From the NCBI GenBank assembly GCA_025055215.1, contig JANWYO010000142.1:1-64000 (forward strand): a DNA stretch of 64,000 bases, in the 5' to 3' direction. Shown here one piece after another: positions 18,919 through 27,951 of the stretch. Made by a program: the position numbers and the translations under genes. The notes beneath the pieces were generated by a model. The model was not told the origin of the DNA. It made no database searches and saw only the letters and a list, made by a program, of their open reading frames with translations. The first letter of the stretch is position 1. Each line of letters opens with the position of its first letter. Source of the stretch: Gemmataceae bacterium. GTDB taxonomy: Bacteria; Planctomycetota; Planctomycetia; Gemmatales; Gemmataceae.

Positions 18919-20709
18919 TTACATCCACTCCTGAAACCGCTCGCGGGCAATCGTCCGCAGCTTGTTCATGATGCGGGTGCTCAGCTGCCGCGCTCGCTCC
19001 TTCGTGAACCCGAACCGCTTGCCGATCTCCTCGAGCGTCATTTCGGAGTCGCTGTCCAAGCCGGCGCGCAGACGGATGATCTCGCGTTCGCGCGGCTCCA
19101 GGTATTCGAGCAGGCGATTGACGCGATGCTTGTTCTGCTCCTGCGTCTGGACGATTTCCTGCTCGTTGCTGCGGTTGTCGGGGGCCGTCTCGAAGAACTC
19201 CTCGTTGCCCGTCAGGTAGCGATCCCGGCGCATTTTGGCCTCCGGGATGCTGCGGGCGAAGTTCTTCATGATCGCCCAGCTGGCGTAGGTGCTGAACTTG
19301 TAGCCGCGGCTGAAGTCGAACTTCTCCACCGCGCGGAGCAACGACATGTTGCCGTCAGAGATCAACTCCCACAGGTTGTCCGCCTGGCTGGCGTGCCGTT
19401 TGGCGATCGACACCACCAGGCGCATGTTGGCCCGGATCAGGAGGTCCTTGACGGCCGCTGCCTTCTCCTGCAACTCCTCGATCTCTTTGATGTCTTGCGC
19501 CCGCGCCTTGGCCGGATCGAGCGCCTGCCGCAGCAGGCTGGCCCGGTACTTCAGGAAGTTCATCTGCCGGAACAGATGCTGCTCCTGCTCCTTGCTGAGC
19601 AACGGCATCTGGTACAAGGCCGCCATTTCCGGCGGCGCGTCCTTGGGGACGCGCATCTGCCGCGCCTGCTGTTCGTACTCCTCGGCATGGGGCATGGGCG
19701 CCAGGATGTCGGCCTCCATCGCCGGATCGTCGAACGACGGATGGTAGATGTATTCCAGGGGCTGGCTCAGCAGCTGCTGAGCCCGCACCTCATTGATCAC
19801 GCGGTAGACCGAGTTCCGCGTGCGTCCAAAGCGTTTAGCCAGCGTTTCCACGGAAATCCCTCGACGGTGCGAGGCGTAAATCGTCTGTTTGTCCTCGGCA
19901 CTGAGCGGCCCAGTCAAATGCGGGAACAAGGCCTGCTCCGGGTGCTCGCGGTCGAAATTCTTGATGGTGTAGCGGATCGTCTCGGGCGAGCGATGAAGCC
20001 GCCGGGCGATCCGCCGACTGATCTCCGTCAGCGTGCTGCCGCTCACTCGGGCCATCCGCCGAGCACGGCGCAGGATCTCCTCCTTCTCCGCCTCGGTCAG
20101 CTGCGAAAAGCGGCTGCTCCGCTCGACACGCTCCTGGTTGGCCGCCAGGAATCGCTCCACGGTGGACTTGGCGAAGCCCAGTTGCCTCCGTCCGTTGCAG
20201 ACGATGCGCCGGCCAACCAAGCCGCGCTCGCGCCAGCGGCTGATCGTCTTCGTCGACACGTTCAGCTGCTCGCTGATCTGTTCGAGCGTCAACATCGGCT
20301 CATCGATCTCTTCGATCGGAACCGGCGGCATCGACTTCGACAACTCCGCCATGAACAGGTACAAGTCGTGACGCAACTCCTCCCCGGGCAGTACCAAGTC
20401 GGGGTAGGACGTCGGCCGATAGTCCGTGATCCGATAGCAGACGAACTGGTACGGGTACGACTTGCCTGGCTCGATCTCGGCCAGGAGCCGTTCGGCGCGT
20501 ACCAGCTGCTCCTGCCGCCGCGCCGGCGGCGCGAAGCGAACCTGCTGGTCGGCTAACTCCTTCATCGCCTTGTGCTTGAACTGGTTCACCCTCTTCACTC
20601 CTTTGCTGACCGCCGCTCCCTTCGGGAGGCCGACGGTCGTGCGGTCGGCCGACGTGCCGTTGCCGGCCGTGCCTGTTTGTTCTCTGTCTGCCGCTCCATT
20701 CTCGGCCAT
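18919..20709 (-). CDS. Sigma-70 family RNA polymerase sigma factor with N-terminal HTH array
   Basis: A 596-residue transcription initiation factor. The C-terminal half is sigma-70: region 2 at about 425-490 (DLLIRANMRLVVSIAKRH, GYKFSTYASWAIMKNF) and region 4 at about 530-592 (LEPREREIIRLRAGL, FTKERARQL). The linker between them is short, with no obvious region 3. The N-terminal half is unusual for a sigma factor: a MerR/excisionase-like HTH (about 141-190, LEQISEQLNVSTKTISRW), a second basic helical repeat (205-255) and a homeodomain-like HTH (280-312, SVETLAKRFGRTRNSVYRV). This layout is seen in planctomycete sigma factors. ATG 20709 is chosen; the longer open frame begins with TTG. The target promoters are unknown. 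Confidence 0.9.
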   Translation of the reverse strand: MAENGAADREQTGTAGNGTSADRTTVGLPKGAAVSKGVKRVNQFKHKAMKELADQQVRFAPPARRQEQLVRAERLLAEIEPGKSYPYQFVCYRITDYRPTSYPDLVLPGEELRHDLYLFMAELSKSMPPVPIEEIDEPMLTLEQISEQLNVSTKTISRWRERGLVGRRIVCNGRRQLGFAKSTVERFLAANQERVERSSRFSQLTEAEKEEILRRARRMARVSGSTLTEISRRIARRLHRSPETIRYTIKNFDREHPEQALFPHLTGPLSAEDKQTIYASHRRGISVETLAKRFGRTRNSVYRVINEVRAQQLLSQPLEYIYHPSFDDPAMEADILAPMPHAEEYEQQARQMRVPKDAPPEMAALYQMPLLSKEQEQHLFRQMNFLKYRASLLRQALDPAKARAQDIKEIEELQEKAAAVKDLLIRANMRLVVSIAKRHASQADNLWELISDGNMSLLRAVEKFDFSRGYKFSTYASWAIMKNFARSIPEAKMRRDRYLTGNEEFFETAPDNRSNEQEIVQTQEQNKHRVNRLLEYLEPREREIIRLRAGLDSDSEMTLEEIGKRFGFTKERARQLSTRIMNKLRTIARERFQEWM

Positions 20710-21438
20710 TGGCCAGACCCAATTCCTTGCGTCTGCCGCTGGCGACGGGCGCCGCAAGGCCCTCCATCATGTACTACGCTCGCCGACGCCCTTTGTTGCA
20801 GAAAGATTCAAGTTTTCGCGTCGGTTTGCCGATCATGACCCTTTTGATTAGATGCTCCAGCCGTCCTCGCGGTTCGCCCCAAATCTCCCGAATTTACAAG
20901 ATTTGCCGCGCTACTGTCGCGGCGGCCACATCGTACCTGGCTGTCCTTGAGCTGATACCGATCCGCGCGGCCACCGCCGCGCCCGAGTATGCCCCGAAGG
21001 GGAATTGAAGCGGATGCTGAGCAAACCTTAGGCCAAAGAGTCCAAATACCGATCACCATTCCACAATCAATGCGGCATGATATGACACAACATGCTTTCT
21101 CAATTGGTTTTATGACAATGAAATGCCTCAATGGCCATCCCGGATACCTGCCAAGACGGTTGTCAAAAATACTCTTGCTACTGGACAAAAGTGTACATCG
21201 TCGTGCTGATGATTGACAAGCCTGGCGGGGCAAAACTTGCCCCCGGCGTACCATGTCATTGCGTTCCCACCACTCACCGCAGACGGCAAGGATTGCCCCT
21301 CGGCACCGTCGATTCCTCGCGATCCGGGCACAGGTCCAGCTGCGGCGGCCTGCCGGCGCGCTAAACTTCAATAGAGCCAAGTCCGTCGCCGGGCCGTGGC
21401 AAGTCGGCCCGCTTAAGTCTTCATGGCTGGAGGATGCC
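20710..21438. other. Long divergent intergenic region, no gene seen
   Basis: 729 bases between the sigma factor (leftward) and a secreted protein (rightward). The middle, about 21000-21220, is visibly richer in A/T than its surroundings and should contain regulatory DNA. Apparent reading frames lack family features and ribosome sites. I recognised no structured RNA. A palindrome with an adjoining TTGACA is listed separately. Confidence 0.5.
21213..21243. promoter_or_regulatory. Candidate operator palindrome next to a TTGACA box
   Basis: Perfect 7-base arms GGGGCAA and TTGCCCC separated by AAC (21227-21243), beginning eight bases after a consensus-like TTGACA at 21213. No good -10 hexamer lies at the right distance, so a promoter is not secure. 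The position would let a dimeric regulator block or activate the gene starting at 21439. Confidence 0.3.
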
Positions 21439-22794
21439 GTGTCTGGATGGCGCTGCCTAGTGTCGGGCTGGGTCGTCGTCTGGTCGCTCACCCGGGTGCC
21501 GGCAGTAGTTGCCCAGGAAGCCTGGATGCTTCGCGAACCGTTTCCGGTGGGGCACCGCTACCACGTCAGCGTGCGGGTGGAGCTTTCGGGTACGGTGACG
21601 GTCCCCTCCACGGAGGAAAAAGCCCCCGCCAAGACGTTGACCGTCTCCGGTTCCAGCACCATCGAATACGACGAGCGCGTCCTGGCACTGACAGAAGACG
21701 GCACCGTTCGCAAGACGGCCCGCATCTATCGTCAGATCGATTTCCGGCGCCAGATCGGCAGCGAACAACAGCGAAGCACCATCCGGCCAGAGGTGCGTCG
21801 CCTGGTGGTGCTCCGCCATCAGCATGTCGAAGTTCCGTTTTCGCCAGACGGCCCGCTCACCTGGGGCGAAATCGACTTGGTTCGGACCGATGTCTTTACC
21901 CCGGCCCTGGTCGGCCTGTTCGCCGACCGGCCGGTCCGACCGGGAGACCGCTGGAATGCCGCGACCCCGGTGGTGCATGAGTTGACCGATATCGACCGCA
22001 TCGACGACGGTCAGCTGTCGTGCCGCTTCGACGAGATCAGCCTGGTCGGTTCCCGCCGGTTGGCGCGCGTCTGCTTCACCGGGAGCATTCGCGGCACCAA
22101 CGAAGATGGCCCCAACCGCCAAGACCTTGACGGCTACTGCTACTTCGACCTCGAAGCCCGCCATCTCAGCTATCTGTTCATCCGCGGCTTCCACTACCTG
22201 CTCGACAAAGATGGCAAAGAGACGGGCCGCGTCGAGGGCCGATTTGTCCTGACCCGGCAAATCGCGGCTCGCGGGCCGGGCCTCGACGACGCCGACCTCC
22301 AAGGAATGGCCCAAGAGCCGACCTCGGACAATACCCTCCTCCTGTACGATAACCCCGCGCTGGGCGTCCGCTTTCTCCATCCCCGCCGGTGGCGGGTCGG
22401 GGTGGTGCGCGGCCGGCAAATCACCGTGGAGGAAGCCCACGGCAGCAGCTTGTTGATCACGCTCGATCGGCCGGACAAAGTCCCGACAGCAGCCCAATTT
22501 TTGGCCGACTCGAGGGAATGGTTCGCCCAGCAGAAACCGGCCGGCTCATGGAAAGCGGGGGCCCCGACCGGCCCGCACCGGCTGTCCGGGCCGCCGCGCG
22601 AGTTGGACCACTTCTCGTTTGAGGTGGAATCGCCGCAGGGCCGGGCGCTGATGGACTATTACGTGGTCCACCAGCAACCGGGCGGCGCCTTAATCGCCGC
22701 CCGGTTGGCGCCGGCGGACGCCACCGCCCTGCAGGCCGACGTTGCCCAAATGGCCCGCAGCCTGACGATAAACCGTCCCCTCGCCGACAAGTGA
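21439..22794 (+). CDS. Secreted protein of unknown function
   Basis: A 451-residue exported protein I do not recognise. The GTG at 21439 is chosen because GGAGG precedes it by five bases and the protein then opens with a good signal peptide (WRCLVSGWVVVWS...VVAQ). The mature part is mainly beta: strands such as YHVSVRVELSGTVTV near residue 40 and a DTGRVEGRF-like region, then a C-terminal domain from about residue 290 (LLYDNPALGVRFLHPRRWRV) that recalls the PsbP/DUF1795-like fold. It lies convergent with lepA, ten bases apart. A periplasmic binding role is possible, but no function can be assigned. Confidence 0.7.
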   Translation: MSGWRCLVSGWVVVWSLTRVPAVVAQEAWMLREPFPVGHRYHVSVRVELSGTVTVPSTEEKAPAKTLTVSGSSTIEYDERVLALTEDGTVRKTARIYRQIDFRRQIGSEQQRSTIRPEVRRLVVLRHQHVEVPFSPDGPLTWGEIDLVRTDVFTPALVGLFADRPVRPGDRWNAATPVVHELTDIDRIDDGQLSCRFDEISLVGSRRLARVCFTGSIRGTNEDGPNRQDLDGYCYFDLEARHLSYLFIRGFHYLLDKDGKETGRVEGRFVLTRQIAARGPGLDDADLQGMAQEPTSDNTLLLYDNPALGVRFLHPRRWRVGVVRGRQITVEEAHGSSLLITLDRPDKVPTAAQFLADSREWFAQQKPAGSWKAGAPTGPHRLSGPPRELDHFSFEVESPQGRALMDYYVVHQQPGGALIAARLAPADATALQADVAQMARSLTINRPLADK

Positions 22795-22804
22795 CCCCGG
22801 AGGG

Positions 22805-24604
22805 TCAGTCATTGTCCGTTTCCAGGACGGCGAGGAAGGCCTCTTGGGGGATTTCAACCTGGCCCACCTGCTTCATCCGCTTCTTTCCCGCCGCCTGCTT
22901 GGCCCAAAGCTTTCGCTTGCGGGTAATGTCGCCGCCGTAACACTTGGCGGTCACGTTCTTGCGGATCGGCGCAATGGTCTCTCGGGCAATCACCCGGCTG
23001 CCGATGGCCGCCTGAATGGCGATTTCAAACAGGTGTCGGTCGATCTCCCCGCGGAGTTTCTTGACGAGCTTTCGGCCGCGCTTCTCAGCAAACGCCCGGT
23101 GGACGATGGTGGACAGGGCATCGACCCGTTTGCCGTGCACGAGGATGTCGAGCCGCACCAGGTCGGCGGGGCGATAACCGATCATCTCGTAATCCATCGT
23201 GCCGTAGCCGTGCGTCACCGACTTGAGCTTGTCGTAGAGGTCGTAGATGACCTCCGCGAGGGGCATTTCGTAGACGAGCATGGCCCGGGTGGGACTGAGG
23301 TACTCGGTGCGGATGAAGGTGCCGCGGCGGTCGGAGCAGATTTTCATCATGTCGCCGATGTTCTCGGCGGGGATGAGGAAGCTGATGCGCACCACCGGTT
23401 CGCGGAACTCCTCGATCTGACCGGCATCCGGGACTTTCTGCGGATTGTCGATGGTCAGGATCTCGCCTTTGCGGGTCAGGATTTCGTAAGTGACGTTGGG
23501 GGCCGTCTGCACCAGCTCCAGCCCGCTGTCGCGTTCGAGGCGCTGCTGAATGATTTCCCGATGGAGCATCCCCAAAAAACCGCAGCGGAAGCCAAAGCCC
23601 AACCCCTCGCTGTTTTCAGGCTGGTAGGTGAAGCTGGCGTCGTTGAGGCGGAGTTTGGCCAAGGCCTCGCGCAGCGCCTCGAAGTCCTGGTTGTTGACCG
23701 GATACAAGCCGCTGAAGACCATCGGCTTCGGCTCCTTGTAGCCGGGCAGGGCGGTCGCCGTCGGCCGGGCCGCATCGGTGACGGTATCGCCGATGTGCAC
23801 GTCGCCCAGCGTCTTGATCTGGGCCATGAAGTAGCCGACCTGACCGGCGGACAACATCCTCACCGACGTCGGAGCCGGGCGGAACTGGCCAATCTCGATG
23901 ACCTCGTGTTCCGTCTGGCCGCGCATCAGCCGAATCCGCTGCCCCAAGGTCAGCCGTCCGTCCATGATGCGGACATAGACGACCACCCCTTTGTAGGTGT
24001 CGAAATGGCTGTTGTAGACCAGGGCCTTGAGCGGAGCTTCCGGATCGCCCGACGGCGGTGGGATGCGCTGGATGATGGCCCGGAGGACGTCATCCACGCC
24101 GGCTCCCGTCTTGCCACTGGCTCGCAGCACCGTGCTGGGATCGATCCCTAAAGCCTGCTGCATCTCGGCGATGACGTCGTCAGGCCGTGCCGTCGGCAGG
24201 TCAATCTTGTTGAGCACCGGCACGATGGTCAGGTCGTGCTCCATGGCCGCGAAGGCGTTGGCCACCGTCTGGGCTTGAACTCCTTGGAAGGCGTCCACCA
24301 GCAGGATCGCTCCCTCGCACGCCGCCAACGACCGGGACACCTCGTAGTGGAAATCGACGTGCCCGGGGGTGTCGATCAGGTTCAGCTCGTAGCGCTCGCC
24401 AGCATGCTCGTAGTAGATCGTTACCGGGTGCATGCGGATGGTGATGCCCCGCTCGCGTTCAAGGTCCATGGCGTCCAGGACCTGTGCCCGGAATTCGCGG
24501 GGCGAAATGGCCCCCGTCTTGAGCAGGAATTGGTCCGAGAGCGTGCTTTTGCCGTGGTCGATGTGGGCGATGATGGAAAAGTTCCGGATCCGCTGCGTGT
24601 CCAT
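22805..24604 (-). CDS. lepA: Translation elongation factor 4 (LepA)
   Basis: Ribosome-associated GTPase of 599 residues, the normal family length. The P-loop is AHIDHGKS and the switch I region contains RERGITIR; the NKID guanine-specificity motif is in PVLNKIDLP. The EF-G-like domains II, III and V and the LepA-specific C-terminus (GGDITRKRKLWAKQAAGKKRMK) are present. It influences initiation or back-translocation under stress; its precise role is debated. The start at 24604 fits other LepA proteins although its ribosome site is poor. An LRR membrane protein gene lies 172 bases upstream on the same strand. Confidence 0.96.
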   Translation of the reverse strand: MDTQRIRNFSIIAHIDHGKSTLSDQFLLKTGAISPREFRAQVLDAMDLERERGITIRMHPVTIYYEHAGERYELNLIDTPGHVDFHYEVSRSLAACEGAILLVDAFQGVQAQTVANAFAAMEHDLTIVPVLNKIDLPTARPDDVIAEMQQALGIDPSTVLRASGKTGAGVDDVLRAIIQRIPPPSGDPEAPLKALVYNSHFDTYKGVVVYVRIMDGRLTLGQRIRLMRGQTEHEVIEIGQFRPAPTSVRMLSAGQVGYFMAQIKTLGDVHIGDTVTDAARPTATALPGYKEPKPMVFSGLYPVNNQDFEALREALAKLRLNDASFTYQPENSEGLGFGFRCGFLGMLHREIIQQRLERDSGLELVQTAPNVTYEILTRKGEILTIDNPQKVPDAGQIEEFREPVVRISFLIPAENIGDMMKICSDRRGTFIRTEYLSPTRAMLVYEMPLAEVIYDLYDKLKSVTHGYGTMDYEMIGYRPADLVRLDILVHGKRVDALSTIVHRAFAEKRGRKLVKKLRGEIDRHLFEIAIQAAIGSRVIARETIAPIRKNVTAKCYGGDITRKRKLWAKQAAGKKRMKQVGQVEIPQEAFLAVLETDND

Positions 24605-24776
24605 GCCGCGAAGTTTACCGCCCGACGCCCCGTCTGAACAGGGGAACGACCTGACCTCTGAGCCTGCTGAACCGGCTGCGGCGAGTTGGCCCAAGGTCCG
24701 TCGCTGGTCGCGGTGCGAAGCATCCCCCCGAGGTCGGCCCTGCGGCCTGCCTGAGCCGCAGGGCCAGGGCAGAGGT

Positions 24777-25439
24777 TCAATCAAGGCACACGCGCCCGGG
24801 CTGGGCGTTCTTCCACTCCCGCTTGGTTTTGCTCTTGACCTCCGTGCCACTCAGGTCAAGGCAGCGGAGGGTAGGCTTGCGGGCCAAGTATCGACGAAAG
24901 CCCGCATCGGTGATCGACGTTCGGGCCAGCCGCAGCTCCTCGAGGCGGGGGAGTTCGGCCAGGACCTCGAGGCCGGCATCGGTGATTTGCGTCCCGCTGA
25001 GGTCCAGCTCGCGCAGCTGTGTCATGCCTCGCAAGAAGGTCAAGGTGGCATCATCAACGTCGGGATTGGCCATCTCAAGGACCACGACGTCCGGTTTGTG
25101 TTGCAGGAAGGAATAATCAGTCCCGTCCCAGCCGGTCAGGGTGATGTGTCGCTCACCGTCCACGATGCGCTCGAGGGAACCGAGGTCGATGTAATGGACG
25201 TGATACCAACGGGCTGCGTAGGGCACCGCCGCCACGATGGCCCCGAGCAGCAGCAGCAGGGCCGGCCGGCGAGCGGCACGCCAGTGGAGTGGAACATATG
25301 CCACGGCCAGGGGCGGACAGAGGAGCAGGGCGATCCCCCAGCAGAGGTGGGTCGTAAACGCGGCCGTGACGAGCCGCACGGCCGCCGCCGCAGCCACGAG
25401 TCCGCCAAAAAGGACGACGAACACGCCGACGGATTCCAT
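24777..25439 (-). CDS. Membrane protein with short leucine-rich repeat domain
   Basis: A 220-residue protein. The first 80 residues contain three hydrophobic segments (SVGVFVVLFGGLVAAAAAV, the LCWGIALLLCPP region, LLLLLGAIVAAVP). After a linker, residues 110-205 hold about four leucine-rich repeats of the bacterial ribonuclease-inhibitor type (LRELDLSGTQITDAGL, LEELRLARTSITDAGF). Such LRR proteins are numerous in planctomycetes and are thought to bind proteins at the cell envelope; the partner is unknown. It lies between rpsI and lepA on the same strand. Confidence 0.78.
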   Translation of the reverse strand: MESVGVFVVLFGGLVAAAAAVRLVTAAFTTHLCWGIALLLCPPLAVAYVPLHWRAARRPALLLLLGAIVAAVPYAARWYHVHYIDLGSLERIVDGERHITLTGWDGTDYSFLQHKPDVVVLEMANPDVDDATLTFLRGMTQLRELDLSGTQITDAGLEVLAELPRLEELRLARTSITDAGFRRYLARKPTLRCLDLSGTEVKSKTKREWKNAQPGRVCLD

Positions 25440-25769
25440 GCTCTGGACCCCGCGCCGAGCGTTGTCGTATGCCCCGAGGGATTGATCTGAACCATTGAAC
25501 CCGCCTCTCCCGGTTTGGTGCCGGGAGAACGGATCGTGATATGGCACTTTCAGTATAGGCCGTCGGTCAACAAGCGGCAAGGAAGACGCCCAGCGCCCCG
25601 GCGGTCGCTCCTTCCACCGGTTTCGCTCCGGCACTGCCGGCGCGGCAAACCCCCGACATCTTCCGGCGGAGGCATTGTTGAGTCGTCGTCGCTCCGGTCG
25701 GATGCCGCTACGGCGGTACGAAACCTGGGCACCGCCCGCGGCGGTAGGGAGGAGCGCGGGAGTCGTCGG
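25440..25769. other. Intergenic region downstream of rpsI
   Basis: 330 bases between rpsI and the LRR gene, both leftward. A 7-bp stem with a 7-base loop (25507-25513 and 25521-25527) could help end the ribosomal transcript or shape the LRR leader. No coding frame with a ribosome site and no RNA gene were recognised. Confidence 0.4.
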
Positions 25770-26231
25770 CTACCGCTTGGAGAATTGGAAGCTCTTGCGG
25801 GCCCCCTTCTTGCCGTACTTCTTGCGTTCTTTCATTCGGCCATCCCGGGTGAGGTAGCCGGAGTCGCGGAGCTTTTTCACCAGAGCAGGGGGGCTCGATT
25901 CTCCTTCCGGGGTGGACTCTGCAGCCGCGGCGTCGACCGGGCCGAAATACTCCTTTAGGGCGCGGGCCACTCCCTGACAGATGGCACCGCTTTGGCCCGT
26001 GAAACCGCCGCCCTTGACGTTGACGAAAACGTCAAACCGTCGCCGCATGTCGCACAGTTCCAGCGGCGCCACGACAGCCTGGCGGTCCTTCTCCTCGGTG
26101 AAGTAGTCTTCCAGCGATCGGCCGTTAATGCTGATTTGGCCCGTTCCCTCGGCCAAGCGAACCCGGGCGACGGCCGTCTTCCGCCGGCCGGTGCCCCAGT
26201 AGTACGTCTTCTTCGTCTTGACTTCCGCCAC
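25770..26231 (-). CDS. rpsI: Small ribosomal subunit protein uS9 with acidic insertion
   Basis: Component of the 30S head, whose C-terminal tail reaches the P-site tRNA. It has 153 residues, longer than the usual 130 or so. [10 protein letters not shown] and the C-terminal [11 protein letters not shown] are diagnostic. An Ala/Glu/Ser/Pro-rich insertion at about residues 100-117 interrupts the region between the conserved ARALKEYF helix and LTRDGRM. It starts with GTG at 26231, preceded by GGGAGA. It directly follows rplM (15 bases), the standard order in bacteria. Confidence 0.96.
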   Translation of the reverse strand: MAEVKTKKTYYWGTGRRKTAVARVRLAEGTGQISINGRSLEDYFTEEKDRQAVVAPLELCDMRRRFDVFVNVKGGGFTGQSGAICQGVARALKEYFGPVDAAAAESTPEGESSPPALVKKLRDSGYLTRDGRMKERKKYGKKGARKSFQFSKR

Positions 26232-26246
26232 GGTCGATCTCCCGAC

Positions 26247-26681
26247 TCAGATGTCGAGCGTAAACGGTTGCGGTTGTTGGGCCTGATGGGGATGGTTGGG
26301 ACCGGCGTAAATTTTCAACTTGGACATCTGCTGCCGCCCCAGCCGGTTGCGCGGCACCATGCGCCGGACCGCCTCGCGAAGGATCCGTTCAGGGTGCTTC
26401 GCCATCAGGTCACGGGCAGAAACCTCCTTCAGGCCGCCCGCGTAATGGGTGTAGTGCCGGTAGACCTTCGTCTGCCACTTCTTGCCGGTGAAGCGGACCT
26501 TGTCCGCGTTGATGACGATGACGAAATCCCCCGTGTCGATGTGGGGCGTATACTCCGGCCGGTGCTTGCCTCGCAACAGCGTCGCGATGGTCGCGGCCAA
26601 CCGGCCAACGACCTGATCCGTTGCGTCGATGACATACCAGCGGCGTGTCACCGTCTCCTTCTTGGCCATGTAGGTTGACAT
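26247..26681 (-). CDS. rplM: Large ribosomal subunit protein uL13
   Basis: Early-assembling 50S protein of 144 residues. Signatures are RRWYVIDATDQVVGRLA at the start, HIDTGDFVIVINA, and AVRRMVPRNRLGR. ATG 26681 is used because AGGTG lies seven bases upstream and the family begins here. First gene of the rplM-rpsI operon; a well-formed promoter lies about 40 bases upstream. Confidence 0.97.
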   Translation of the reverse strand: MSTYMAKKETVTRRWYVIDATDQVVGRLAATIATLLRGKHRPEYTPHIDTGDFVIVINADKVRFTGKKWQTKVYRHYTHYAGGLKEVSARDLMAKHPERILREAVRRMVPRNRLGRQQMSKLKIYAGPNHPHQAQQPQPFTLDI

Positions 26682-26721
26682 CGCAGCACCTGTTCGCTCG
26701 GTGGTGATGTTCGAAACCATC

Positions 26722-26749
26722 ATCTTAGACCCACTCCCTGGGGCGTCAA
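26722..26749 (-). promoter_or_regulatory. Candidate sigma-70 promoter of rplM-rpsI
   Basis: On the minus strand TTGACG (26749-26744) and TAAGAT (26727-26722) are separated by 16 bases, close to the housekeeping consensus. It is placed about 40 bases before the rplM start, giving a short leader. Confidence 0.5.
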
Positions 26750-26813
26750 GGGCAAGGCCTCAGCGGCGGCCCTCTTCGCCCCTTCTCGCTTGGACGTCGG
26801 CGGAACAGGGGCA

Positions 26814-26999
26814 CGGCGGCGGGGATCGATTCATCGGCTCGCCCTCGCGCGAGGATGCAAGACGCTCTCGGGGGACATGCCGACCGCGAAACGATCAATC
26901 CCACGGCGGGCGCGAAGCGGCGAAGACCATTTCGTCAATTCGCCCTCGTCCGGTGGCGCGGTGCTCGCGCGGCATGCAGCGAACGCGAAACGAGAAATC
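26814..26999. repeat. Dispersed intergenic repeat, copy C
   Basis: Contains both boxes of a repeat family also found near 32911, 43787 and 63478. The box with CATCCTCGC...GAGGGCGAGCCGAT runs on the minus strand at 26814-26857. The box ending in GCGAACGCGAAACGAG runs on the plus strand at 26970-26999. A further GCGAAACGATCAATC lies at 26886-26900. The internal order differs from the other copies. Confidence 0.6.
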
Positions 27000-27030
27000 G
27001 TGTGAAGTGCCAACGCGAGGCGGCTGGGCC

Positions 27031-27777
27031 CTAACCCTTCGCGGTGGGATCCATCGACGGGGGCGCGTCCGCCGGGGCTGACATCCCCCCCGCGGGATAA
27101 GGCGGCCGGCGGAGAAATGACTCCATCAAGCCGATGCACACTGCCACCCACGCCAGTCCCGCGGCCAAGCCCCCAAGGACGTCACTCAACCAGTGAACCC
27201 CGAGGTAGACGCGGCTAAAGCCGATGATCGCGATCAGCACCGCCAACCCCACCACGGCCGCGCCCCGCTGACGGCGTGCCGGCAACCAGCGGGTCGCCAA
27301 GTAAGCCAATAGGCCGTAGACGACCATGGCACCGAAGGCGTGGCCGCTGGGAAAGCTATATGTCTGCTCGACGACGATCGGATCGACAAACTGCGGCCGC
27401 GGCCGTTGCCAAGCGTCCTTCATGATCTCCAGCAGCAGGCTGCCGCCGATCAGGGCGAAGAGCCAAATCAAGGCCCCTGCCCGTTGCCGCCATCGCCACA
27501 TCACGGCCGCCGTGACCAGGCCGACACCCGCCAGCGTGCGAGTCCGCCCCAACTCGGTCACCAGCCGATACGCGGCCGTCAGGCCCGGTGAGTGCAACGC
27601 CACGTCATGCAGGCGGCTCGCCACGGCACGATCCAGCTCGACCAGGGTGGTTGGCTGCATGACTTGGCTGCCGACCAGACCGAATAAGCCGCCGAACACC
27701 CCCGCCAGGGCGTACCACTTCCAGCCGAATCGGGTCGGACTGGTTGGCATGGTACCGGTTCCGGGCGACGACGACAT
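27031..27777 (-). CDS. PAP2-family membrane phosphatase
   Basis: A 248-residue membrane protein with about six hydrophobic segments. The three phosphatidic acid phosphatase motifs are present: KDAWQRPRP, PSGH and SRVYLGVHWLSD, which supply the phosphate-binding Lys/Arg and the two catalytic His. Such enzymes dephosphorylate phosphatidate, undecaprenyl diphosphate or related lipids outside the membrane. The substrate is not readable from sequence. ATG 27777 or 27750 could be the start; neither has a strong ribosome site. Confidence 0.88.
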   Translation of the reverse strand: MSSSPGTGTMPTSPTRFGWKWYALAGVFGGLFGLVGSQVMQPTTLVELDRAVASRLHDVALHSPGLTAAYRLVTELGRTRTLAGVGLVTAAVMWRWRQRAGALIWLFALIGGSLLLEIMKDAWQRPRPQFVDPIVVEQTYSFPSGHAFGAMVVYGLLAYLATRWLPARRQRGAAVVGLAVLIAIIGFSRVYLGVHWLSDVLGGLAAGLAWVAVCIGLMESFLRRPPYPAGGMSAPADAPPSMDPTAKG

Positions 27778-27951
27778 GGCCGCAAAATCGGGGCGTGACC
27801 GGGCCGTTCCCCCGCCTGGGGGCACGGCCCGCGGGCTGCTTCTCACTGTCGATCGATGTTACGTGACCCCAGGTCGCGTCGCAAGGGGCGGCCAGCCAGT
27901 CAAGGCCGAGGCGCGGGCGAACGGAGGCTGGCAGGCGGGGCAGTCCGCACC

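Larger units (their letters stand above)
26682..27030. other. Intergenic region with rplM promoter and dispersed repeat
   Basis: 349 bases between rplM and the PAP2 gene, both leftward. It holds the rplM promoter at its left side and a copy of the dispersed repeat at 26814-26999. No gene seen. Confidence 0.55.

Noticed and set aside
19126-20556. 476-residue plus-strand open frame
   Set aside because: Antisense to the sigma factor gene, which has clear region 2 and 4 motifs on the other strand.
20808-21491. 227-residue minus-strand frame in the 20.7-21.4 kb gap
   Set aside because: Arg/Cys/Ser-rich, no ribosome site, no recognisable domain, and it overlaps the start of the secreted-protein gene.
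22844-24151. 435-residue plus-strand open frame
   Set aside because: Antisense to lepA, whose identity is certain.
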